Shown piece by piece: positions 1 to 7,073 of a stretch of 64,000 nucleotides of DNA. Made by a program: the position numbers and the translations under genes. The notes beneath the pieces were generated by a model. It had not been told where the DNA came from and made no database searches. It saw only the letters and a program-made list of their open reading frames with translations. The stretch comes from Panacagrimonas perspica (GTDB lineage: Bacteria > Pseudomonadota > Gammaproteobacteria > Nevskiales > Nevskiaceae), in NCBI RefSeq assembly GCF_004364935.1, contig NZ_SOBT01000011.1, positions 1 to 64,000 of the forward strand, in the 5' to 3' direction. Position 1 is the stretch's first letter. Every line of letters starts with the position of its first letter.

Positions 1-240
1 TACCGTTCCTTCGACGGCGCGTATTCGCTGTACGAGAACGGCGACAAGCGCATCATGGACGGCAAGCATCCGTACTGGAGCTGGTGCCACGTCACCGCCG
101 CAAACATCCAGACCGGATCGGTGACGCGGCTCGAACAGGTCCGCCAGGTCGAGAACCAGTACTTCAGCGGCGCCAACGATCCGAAGCTGTACGACAGTTA
201 TCTCACGCAAGGCGCGCTGATGAAGCTCGGGGCAAGCTGA
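1..240 (+). CDS. DUF1329 family protein, C-terminal part only
   Basis: This is the last 79 codons of a gene that begins before the window. The reading frame is open from base 1 and stops at 238-240. The fragment has the C-terminal pattern of DUF1329 proteins: a YWSWCHV stretch, then NIQTGSVTRLEQ, ending in MKLGAS. The same block occurs at the end of the complete DUF1329 protein at 22079-23470, there as WTWLYCH, DIQSGRMTRFRQ and MARLGT, so the assignment rests on an internal paralogue. DUF1329 proteins are exported and usually paired with DUF1302 outer-membrane proteins in clusters for hydrophobic substrates; the exact role is unknown. It lies 200 bp upstream of the toluene monooxygenase operon on the same strand. 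Confidence 0.75.
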   Translation, partial: YRSFDGAYSLYENGDKRIMDGKHPYWSWCHVTAANIQTGSVTRLEQVRQVENQYFSGANDPKLYDSYLTQGALMKLGAS

Positions 241-440
241 GCGCGCGGACCGACATTCAGGACGCGAATGGAAACTATACGCCGCGGCTTATACGCGGGC
301 CGCGGATGGTCGGCGAAGATTCTTTCCACCACCGTGCCCGACATGGGACGGACGAGGGGACCACAAGGTCGACAGCGCTGAGCTGGCTAACGTAGCGAAG
401 AGTTTCAGATACTTCGCCAGAACTATTCGGAGGATTTCGC

Positions 441-1943
441 ATGGCAAATTTGGGTCGGCTGGACTGGTACGACATCGCGCGTGACACCAACTGGACGCCG
501 CGATACGTGGCCGAATCCGAACTTTTCCCGGAGGAACTGAGCAGCGCCTTCGGCCTGCCGGTCGAAGCTTTCGAGGAATACGACGAGCCGTACAAGACCA
601 CGTACACCGAGTACGTGAAGGTCCAGCGCGAGAAGGATGCCGGGGCCTACTCCGTGAAGGCCGCCCTGGAACGCAGCAAGATGTTCGAGAACGCCGCCCC
701 GGGCTGGCTCTCGGTGCTCAAGATGCATTTCGGCGCGATCGCGCGCGGCGAGTACTCGGCGTCGGGTGCCGAAGCGCGCATGGTGCGCTTCGGTCGCGCG
801 CCCGGCATGCGCAACATGGCCACGTTCGGGATGATGGACGAGATCCGGCACAGCCAGCTGCAGCTGTTCTTCCCGCACCAGTACGTGTCCAAGGATCGCC
901 AGTTCGACTGGGCGTTCAAGGCCTACGACACCAACGAGTGGGCGATCATCGCTGCGCGCCACTTCTTCGACGACATGATGGTCACGCGCGGCGCCACCGG
1001 CGTGGCCCTGATGCTGACGTTCGCGTTCGAGACGGGTTTCACCAACATGCAGTTCCTGGGCCTCGCGGCCGACGCCGCGGAAGCCGGCGACTGGACCTTC
1101 TCCAGCCTGATCTCGAGCATCCAGACCGACGAGTCGCGCCATGCGCAGATCGGCGGACCGCTGGTGACGATCCTGGTCAAGAACGGCCGCAAGGCCGAGG
1201 CGCAGAAGCTGATCGACATCTCGATCTGGCGCGCCTGGAAGCTGTTCTCGATTCTCACCGGGCCGGTGATGGACTACTACACGCCGCTCGAACACCGCAA
1301 GCAGTCGTTCAAGGAGTTCATGCAGGAGTGGATCGTCACGCAGTTCGAGCGATCCCTGCTCGAGCTGGGTCTCGACAAGCCCTGGTTCTGGGACGACATG
1401 ATCCACGAGATCGACCACCAGCATCACGGCATGCACATGGGCGTCTGGTTCTGGCGTCCGACCGTGTGGTGGAACCCCGCCGCCGGCGTCTCCACCGAAG
1501 AGCGTGCCTGGCTCGAGGAGAAGTACCCGGGCTGGAACGACACCTGGGGCCATTGCTGGGATGTCATCACGGAGAGCGCGCTCGAAGGCAAGATGGACCA
1601 GACGCTGCCGGTCACGCTGCCAGTGGTCTGCAACATGTGCCAGCTGCCGATCAATTTCACGCCAGGGCCGGCGTGGAAGGTGCGCGACTTCCCGCTGACG
1701 CATGAAGGCCGCGACTACCACTTCTGCTCGAAGGGCTGCCAGTGGGTGTTCGAGCAGGAGCCGGATCGCTACAAGGGTCACCTGTCGCTGGTCGATCGTT
1801 TCCTGGCCGGCCAGATCCAGCCGCCGGACCTCGGCGGCGCGCTCAAGTACATGGGCCTCTCGCCTGGCGAGACCGGCGAGGATGCGCTGCAATTCTCGTG
1901 GGTGGAAGGCATTCGCGCGGAACGTCTGCGCAAGGCCGGCTGA
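441..1943 (+). CDS. tmoA: toluene-4-monooxygenase type hydroxylase, alpha subunit
   Basis: This is the catalytic subunit of a soluble four-component diiron monooxygenase that hydroxylates toluene or similar aromatics with O2. All six diiron ligands fall at the residue numbers of T4MO TmoA: E104, E134, H137, E197, E231 and H234, the last two pairs within DEIRH and DESRH. The pocket residues I100, G103, A107, T201 and F205 are also the T4MO ones; residue 180 is Met. The length of 500 residues matches TmoA. A cysteine-rich C-terminal stretch (CNMC near 398, CSKGC near 431) is typical of this subfamily. The start follows a GGAGG at 429. It is the first gene of tmoABCDE. In the 200-bp leader I see a TATACGC direct repeat at about 277-296 but no clear promoter. 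Confidence 0.95.
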   Translation: MANLGRLDWYDIARDTNWTPRYVAESELFPEELSSAFGLPVEAFEEYDEPYKTTYTEYVKVQREKDAGAYSVKAALERSKMFENAAPGWLSVLKMHFGAIARGEYSASGAEARMVRFGRAPGMRNMATFGMMDEIRHSQLQLFFPHQYVSKDRQFDWAFKAYDTNEWAIIAARHFFDDMMVTRGATGVALMLTFAFETGFTNMQFLGLAADAAEAGDWTFSSLISSIQTDESRHAQIGGPLVTILVKNGRKAEAQKLIDISIWRAWKLFSILTGPVMDYYTPLEHRKQSFKEFMQEWIVTQFERSLLELGLDKPWFWDDMIHEIDHQHHGMHMGVWFWRPTVWWNPAAGVSTEERAWLEEKYPGWNDTWGHCWDVITESALEGKMDQTLPVTLPVVCNMCQLPINFTPGPAWKVRDFPLTHEGRDYHFCSKGCQWVFEQEPDRYKGHLSLVDRFLAGQIQPPDLGGALKYMGLSPGETGEDALQFSWVEGIRAERLRKAG

Positions 1944-2045
1944 GCACGCTGTCTTCGTGACACTCCACATCCCAACCCTGGTCCCGAGCGTCGCGCGGGG
2001 TCCAGGGAGGGGCAAGAACAGAATCAGACTCCGAGGAGCAGTGAA

Positions 2046-2330
2046 ATGGCACTTTTTCCCCTGACGTCGAACTTCCAGGAGGACTTCGTCCTCCAGGTCG
2101 TCGCGGTCGACACCGACAACAGCATGGACGAACTCGCCGCCGTCGCGGCCGTCCACTCGGTCGGTCGCCGCGTCAAGGCCCGTCCCGGCGTCCTGCGTGT
2201 TCGCCGGCAAGGGGCGAGCGAACCGTTCCCGCGCGATCTCAAGGTCGGCGAGGCCGGTTTGCGGCCGATGGAATGCGTGGAGATCTTCTGGGAAGGCTCC
2301 CCGGGCAGCGTCCGCGCGCCGGTGCATTGA
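2046..2330 (+). CDS. tmoB: toluene monooxygenase hydroxylase, gamma subunit
   Basis: This 94-residue protein is the small gamma subunit that packs on the (alpha-beta-gamma)2 hydroxylase. It starts MALFPLTSNFQEDFVLQVV and carries the family pattern VDTDNSMDELAAVAAVHSVGRRV. The ending, near MECVEIFW, is also typical. It lies 102 bp after tmoA and 12 bp before the Rieske ferredoxin, with a GAGGAG site directly upstream of the ATG. Position and length agree with TmoB/TouB/TbuU. The subunit has no metal ligands; its role is structural. Confidence 0.9.
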   Translation: MALFPLTSNFQEDFVLQVVAVDTDNSMDELAAVAAVHSVGRRVKARPGVLRVRRQGASEPFPRDLKVGEAGLRPMECVEIFWEGSPGSVRAPVH

Positions 2331-2342
2331 AGGAGCGCGACC

Positions 2343-2675
2343 ATGACATTCAAGGCGGTGTGCAAGCTCGAGGACCTCTGGGAAGGCGAGATGGAGGCCT
2401 TCGAAGTCGACGGCGAAGAGGTGCTGATGGTCTGGCCGGAAGGCGGCGAGCCCTGTGCGTTCCAGGGCCTGTGCCCTCATCAGGACATTCCGCTGGTCGA
2501 GGGGAAGTTCGACGGCAAGGTCGTCACCTGCCGCGCTCACCAGTGGACCTTCGACGCCTGCAGCGGCAAGGGTCTCAACCCCGCGGGCGCCCAGCTCTCG
2601 CGCTACCCGATCAAGATCGAGAATGGCGAGGTGCTGGTCCAGGTCGAAGGGATCAAGCCCTCGACATTCGCCTGA
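2343..2675 (+). CDS. tmoC: toluene monooxygenase Rieske-type ferredoxin
   Basis: This 110-residue soluble Rieske [2Fe-2S] protein carries electrons from the reductase (5589-6572) to the diiron hydroxylase. The two cluster motifs are visible: CPHQD at about residues 44-48 and CRAHQW at about 63-68. Size and position between tmoB and tmoD match TmoC/TouC. The start ATG lies 12 bp after the tmoB stop with AGGAG immediately upstream. A second, unrelated Rieske ferredoxin sits in the bph operon (39125-39436), so the organism keeps separate carriers for its two oxygenase systems. Confidence 0.93.
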   Translation: MTFKAVCKLEDLWEGEMEAFEVDGEEVLMVWPEGGEPCAFQGLCPHQDIPLVEGKFDGKVVTCRAHQWTFDACSGKGLNPAGAQLSRYPIKIENGEVLVQVEGIKPSTFA

Positions 2676-2697
2676 CCCACCGGAAACCTGCCAGACC

Positions 2698-3021
2698 ATG
2701 ACCACGACACCTCCCGGCCACATCGCCTCGGCACACCTCAACAATCGCGTCGGGCCGGTGCTGCGCCAAGGCGAGCTCGCCAAGGCGGTCGCCGAGGCCG
2801 CCGAGATCGACAACCCGGGCAAGGTCATCACGCTCGACGACAAGGTGGCCTACCTGCGCGTCTCCACCGAGGGCGAAATGATCCTTCGCCGCGAGACCAT
2901 CGAAGAGATGCTGGGCAAGCCGTTCCGGATGAGCGAGCTGGAAGTCGAACTCAGTTCGTTCTCCGGAAGGATCGAGAACAACGCGGAACAAGTGCGGTTC
3001 TATTTCGAGAAGAAGCTGTAG
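2698..3021 (+). CDS. tmoD: toluene monooxygenase effector protein
   Basis: This is the small cofactor-free effector (coupling) protein that binds the hydroxylase and sets its activity and regiospecificity. It has 107 residues. Family marks are NNRVGPVLRQGELA near residue 15, YLRVSTEGEMILRRETIEEMLG in the middle, and the C-terminal VRFYFEKKL. The ATG at 2698 was chosen because it gives the family length; longer readings in this frame run back into tmoC. It begins 22 bp after the tmoC stop and lies 16 bp before tmoE. The ribosome site is weak, so translation may be coupled to tmoC. Confidence 0.9.
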   Translation: MTTTPPGHIASAHLNNRVGPVLRQGELAKAVAEAAEIDNPGKVITLDDKVAYLRVSTEGEMILRRETIEEMLGKPFRMSELEVELSSFSGRIENNAEQVRFYFEKKL

Positions 3022-3037
3022 CCACAGAGAGATTCCG

Positions 3038-4033
3038 ATGAACGAAACCCAAGTGCTGAAGCCGCTGAAGACCTGGAGCCATCTCGCCGCGCGACGGCGC
3101 AAGCCCAGCGAATACGAGGTGGTGTCCGTGAACCTCCACTACAGCACGCGACCGGACTCGGTCGCGCCGTACGAGCTCGATCCCGAGCTGTTCATGAATC
3201 GCTGGTACCTGAAGAACCGGGAAGGCAGCCCGCTCAAGCACGACGACTGGAACGCGTTCCGTGACCCGGACGAACTGATCTACCGCACCTACTGCCTCCT
3301 GCAGGACGGACAGGAAACCTATGTGCAAGGCCTGTTCAGCCAGTTCAACGAGCGCGAGCACGACAAGGCGCTGAGTCCGCAGTGGGCCGGCAGCCTCGCG
3401 CGGCTGCACACGCCGGCGCGCTTCCTGTTTCACACGGTGCAGATGGCCTCGGCCTACCTCGCGCAGATGTCGCCGGCCAGCACGATCTCCATCGCGGCCG
3501 CGTTCCAGGGCATGGATGCGTTCCGTTGGCTCAGCCATTCCGCCTACCGGGCCAAGGAGCTCTCCGCCACGTTCCCGGACAAGGGTTTCGGCACGGCCGA
3601 ACGCGGGTACTGGGAAGATGACGCTGCATGGCAGGGCTTCCGCGAGCTCATGGAGAAGGTGCTGGTCGCCTATGACTGGGCCGAGTGCTTCGTCGCCCTC
3701 AATCTCGTCGCCAAGCCCGCGATCGAGGAGGCGGTACTGCGTCGCCTCGGCGATGCGGCGCGCCACCACCAGGACACCTTGCTGGGCATGCTGACCGACG
3801 CGCAGACGATCGACGCTACGCGCCATCGGCGCTGGTCGGCCGCGCTGGTGCGCATGGTTTGCGAGAAGGAAGGGAACGCCGAGGTGATCCGCAACTGGAT
3901 CGCGAAGTGGGAGCCGCTCGCGGAGAAGGCCATCGAGACTTTCTGCGCGGCGCTTCCCGACGTTCCGAACGCCGCCTCGGCCGCACAGCAGGCGACGCGC
4001 GACTTCCGGCGTTCGCTGGGCGAAGGGTTCTGA
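3038..4033 (+). CDS. tmoE: toluene monooxygenase hydroxylase, beta subunit
   Basis: This 331-residue protein is the ferritin-fold beta subunit of the hydroxylase. It contains typical beta-subunit segments such as LKTWSHLAARRRKPSEYE at the N-terminus, a LYRTYCLLQDGQE-like stretch at about residue 88, and SPASTISIAAAFQGMDAFRWLSH in the middle. It lacks the two EXXH metal motifs, as expected for beta. It follows tmoD by 16 bp and is the last gene of the tmoABCDE block. In known tmo, tou and tbu operons the reductase gene follows directly. Here a 600-bp gap and a LysR gene come in between. Confidence 0.93.
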   Translation: MNETQVLKPLKTWSHLAARRRKPSEYEVVSVNLHYSTRPDSVAPYELDPELFMNRWYLKNREGSPLKHDDWNAFRDPDELIYRTYCLLQDGQETYVQGLFSQFNEREHDKALSPQWAGSLARLHTPARFLFHTVQMASAYLAQMSPASTISIAAAFQGMDAFRWLSHSAYRAKELSATFPDKGFGTAERGYWEDDAAWQGFRELMEKVLVAYDWAECFVALNLVAKPAIEEAVLRRLGDAARHHQDTLLGMLTDAQTIDATRHRRWSAALVRMVCEKEGNAEVIRNWIAKWEPLAEKAIETFCAALPDVPNAASAAQQATRDFRRSLGEGF

Positions 4034-4634
4034 ATGGGAACGTCGCGCGGTCGGCGGCGTGCCGGATCGTCTGAGGCGGGGCCGGGGTCATTGAAGGTCG
4101 GCTTTCCTGTCAAGCGCTTTGCATAGTGCGGTACGAGCTGATCCTTTCGTACAAAACCGCGATGTCCGTTTTGAGATCGAGCGATGTTGGATGGGACGCC
4201 TGCCTCGATGCGGAAGAAGGCGGTCCTCGGATCGTCCTCTGGCGCCGGCTCGCGCGTCCCGGTGCGGCATCGGACGGGGTTTTTCGCGGCGAGCGAGCCC
4301 GTCTCGCCGGCGCCATTGCCGATCCCGAGCATCACGGGTAGCACGGCGCCAGCGGACCCCCTCGATCGCGCCAGGCACGCCGTGGGCCGCAGCCCGCGTG
4401 GATCGAGCCGCGGCTCGGCTTGATTCGTGGGTCGCGCGCGCTGTCTTTGGATGGAGACCGACGGCGCGGCGGGATGGAACCGGTTCCCCGTAGCGCCGCT
4501 CCGGCATGCTCGGCGGCGATGCTCGTCCTCGCCCTGGAATCGCCACGAGCGGCGGTGGCGATATCGGCGATAATGGTCCGAATCGCAATAGGGTGAATGC
4601 AACACCAGACTGACCGTTCCGCTATGGAGATGCC
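4034..4634 (+). other. 600-bp gap inside the tmo cluster
   Basis: No convincing gene is seen between tmoE and the LysR gene. Several open frames cover it on both strands, but all are the arginine- and alanine-rich kind that GC-rich noncoding DNA gives, and none shows a known motif. The part after about 4080 could be the remains of a lost gene or the promoter region of the LysR gene. No clear terminator or operator was identified. Confidence 0.5.
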
Positions 4635-5552
4635 GTGAACTCCGATGATTTCGACCTGAACCTGCTGCCCTACTTCAACCAGTTGATGCGGGAGCGCAAG
4701 GTTTCGAAGGTCGCCGAGTCATTGGGTGTCTCGCAGCCTGCGGTCAGCAACGCGCTCAAGCGATTGCGCAGCGCGCTCGGAGACGAGCTGTTCCTGCGCA
4801 CCACGCATGGCATGGAGCCGACTTCCCGCGCGCGTCAGCTCGCCGAGCCGATCGCCTACGCCATCGACACGATCAAGTCGGCGATGAGCCAGCAGGTGGC
4901 GTTCGATCCGTCCGTTGCTCAGCGAAACTTCCTCCTCGGACTCAGCGATCTGGGGGAGATGTATTTTTTGCCGCCGCTGCTTTCGCGCGTGGGTCAGCAG
5001 GCTCCAGGTGTCCTCATTACCGCCGTCCGCAACAATCCGCTGTTGCTGAAGGACGATATGGAGACGGGCCGGATCGAGGTCTCGATCGGGATTTCGCCTC
5101 AGCTGCAGGGAAGTTTCTTCAGACAGCGCCTGTATCGAGAACATCACGTCTGCGCCTTTCGCAAAGGGCATCCGTTTGAAGCGTGTGCCATGTCGGTGGC
5201 GGACTATCTGGCTTGCGAGCATGTCGTCGTATCGGCGGGCAATGATCTGGGCGAAGTCGACCGCCTGATGGAGCGGAAGGGGCTCGAGCGCAGGATCAGG
5301 GCGATTGTTCCGCACGCAAGCGCGATCGGTCAGATCCTGCAGGCCACGAACATGGTGGCGACGCTGCCGTCGCGCATGTACCAGATCATGGCCGATCCTT
5401 TGGGTCTTTCCTGCATCCCGCATCCCGTCGCGCTGCCGGATACGTCGATTGGAATGTTCTGGCATGCGGCTCTGCACCGGGATCCGGCCAATCAATGGTT
5501 CCGCCGTACCATATTCGACCTGTTCTCGGAATCACCTCCCATCAACGCCTAG
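4635..5552 (+). CDS. LysR family transcriptional regulator (NahR/NodD-like)
   Basis: This 305-residue regulator has an N-terminal winged HTH (residues about 8-66, with VSKVAESLGVSQPAVSNALKRL) and a LysR substrate-binding domain. The start FDLNLLPYFNQLM and the LFLRTTHGMEPTSRA stretch resemble the NahR/NagR/LinR branch, which often responds to aromatic effectors. The GTG start follows a GGAG. It reads in the same direction as the tmo genes, 600 bp after tmoE and 36 bp before the reductase, so it is probably cotranscribed with the reductase. Whether it controls the tmo operon is an inference from position. Placement inside the operon, not divergent to it, is unusual for LysR regulators. Confidence 0.88.
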   Translation: MNSDDFDLNLLPYFNQLMRERKVSKVAESLGVSQPAVSNALKRLRSALGDELFLRTTHGMEPTSRARQLAEPIAYAIDTIKSAMSQQVAFDPSVAQRNFLLGLSDLGEMYFLPPLLSRVGQQAPGVLITAVRNNPLLLKDDMETGRIEVSIGISPQLQGSFFRQRLYREHHVCAFRKGHPFEACAMSVADYLACEHVVVSAGNDLGEVDRLMERKGLERRIRAIVPHASAIGQILQATNMVATLPSRMYQIMADPLGLSCIPHPVALPDTSIGMFWHAALHRDPANQWFRRTIFDLFSESPPINA

Positions 5553-5588
5553 GCGTGCCTGGCCTGAAGCGCACTGAGACTTGGACCA

Positions 5589-6572
5589 TTGGAACTGCTG
5601 ATCCGCAACAACGGACGCACGTTGAGCCTGGAGCCGGGCGACACGCTCCTGGGGGCGATCCGCGGGTGCGGCATCTCCTACAGCTGCGAGGACGGCCGTT
5701 GCGGGATGTGTCGCTGCCATCTGGTGCGCGGCCGTGTCCGCGAGCAGGCTCGTCCGCCGCGGCAGCTTTTCGGGTGCCGCGAACGCTACATCCTCGCCTG
5801 CCAGACCTCGTTGCTGGAGGACACTACGATCAACATTCCAGATATCGAGGAACCAGTCGCGCACCCCGGTGGACGATATCGGGGCCGGGTAGTGAGCGTC
5901 GAAGCGCTGTCGGACACCGTCCGCGAGCTGCGAGTAGAGATCGATGTGCCGTTCTCATTCTCACCGGGTCAATGTGCAGAGGTGGAGCTGTCTCGCGGAC
6001 TCTCGCGTTTGTATTCGATGGCGGGCACTCCGGGCGACACTGAACTACGCTTCCACGTGCGGATGCATCCGCACGGTCGTGCATCGCAAGTCATCGGAGA
6101 AGATCTGAAAGCGGGGGATCCTCTGAAGATTCGTGGACCGTACGGAACGTCCTACCTGCGAGCCAATCATTCCGATCCGATTCTGTGCATATCCGCAGGG
6201 ACAGGTCTCGCGCCGTTGTTGTCGGTTCTGCGTGGAATCGCAGCGCGCCAGATGATGAATCCTGTTTTCATCTACGTCGGATTCATGGCGCGAGAAGATG
6301 TGTACGGGCTCGAAGAATTGAATGCGCTTTTACCGCGCATCCTTTCGGCTCGCGCTCGCCACGTCCTGGTTTCAGCGGGTCCGACCGAGCGAGGACTGCG
6401 ACGCGGGCTGCTGACGGAGGCGATTGAAGCCGACTTCGATCACCTCACGGGCTTTCGGGTGCACGGATTTGGCTCGCCGTTCGCGATCGATGCAGTCGTC
6501 CAGCTCCTGCGTCGAAAAGGGGTTGCGGAAGAGCACCTGCACCTGGATGCATACCACTCGGTGGTCACTTGA
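5589..6572 (+). CDS. tmoF: toluene monooxygenase NADH-ferredoxin reductase
   Basis: This 327-residue flavoprotein passes electrons from NADH to the Rieske ferredoxin TmoC. The N-terminal plant-type [2Fe-2S] domain shows CEDGRCGMC followed by a fourth cysteine in ILACQ. An FAD domain follows (RLYSMAGTPG, the RxYS motif, near residue 139) and an NAD domain (CISAGTGLAPLLSVLRG near 200). Length and order match TmoF/TouF. The start is a TTG at 5589, because no ATG or GTG gives the conserved N-terminus MELLIRNNGRTL. The rare start may lower expression. It lies 36 bp after the LysR gene. Confidence 0.9.
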   Translation: MELLIRNNGRTLSLEPGDTLLGAIRGCGISYSCEDGRCGMCRCHLVRGRVREQARPPRQLFGCRERYILACQTSLLEDTTINIPDIEEPVAHPGGRYRGRVVSVEALSDTVRELRVEIDVPFSFSPGQCAEVELSRGLSRLYSMAGTPGDTELRFHVRMHPHGRASQVIGEDLKAGDPLKIRGPYGTSYLRANHSDPILCISAGTGLAPLLSVLRGIAARQMMNPVFIYVGFMAREDVYGLEELNALLPRILSARARHVLVSAGPTERGLRRGLLTEAIEADFDHLTGFRVHGFGSPFAIDAVVQLLRRKGVAEEHLHLDAYHSVVT

Positions 6573-7073
6573 GAGCTGCCGCTCGAATCATCCGAAATTC
6601 CGCGAGACCGATGACGGTCCGCTGCGATCGAACCCAAGCAGCTTCGCTGCCCGATAGCGATGGTCTGGCGTGGAACGTACCGTTCGTCCGTGCTCGCGTC
6701 GAAAACATTGCAATCTGAGCAGTAGGGTCGCGGCATCGCTGCAACCGCGGGGCGAGGCAGCAGGAACTTATGGGACAGAGGGCGCAGGGCGGATGTAGAG
6801 CCCCCTGTGACGCCCGCCCCGACAAGAGCAACCCGATCGCTGAGCGAGTGCAACAGCGACAAGACGACTGGATGGCTACGGGCGATACCTCGGGTGCTGC
6901 CACAAGGGAACGCGGTCAACAAACGAACCGCCGACAACGATACTGCCGACGGCCGCACTCCAAGAGTGTCGCCAGCAAGCCGCGGTGGCGCGTAACGATC
7001 GCTTTCGGAGTGTTAGAGCCCATACTGCGAATGGACGCCGTCTTCTTTCAGCGTCGAATGCGGGGGAGGCTTC
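6573..7073 (+). other. 500-bp intergenic stretch, nothing recognised
   Basis: Between the reductase and the hybrid kinase no gene, tRNA or clear terminator was found. The last 20 bases hold the GGGGGAGG ribosome site of the kinase. Short frames on both strands lack family features. Confidence 0.5.

Noticed and set aside
241-440. Sigma-54 promoter upstream of tmoA
   Set aside because: GG and GC pairs occur, but none has the ten-base spacing together with TGGC and TTGC elements.
423-2843. 806-codon open frame antisense to tmoABCD
   Set aside because: It has no known motif and mirrors the high third-position GC of the tmo genes, whose proteins are beyond doubt.
4088-4588. Possible minus-strand gene in the tmo gap
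   Set aside because: Composition is typical of noncoding GC-rich DNA and no ribosome site or motif was found.
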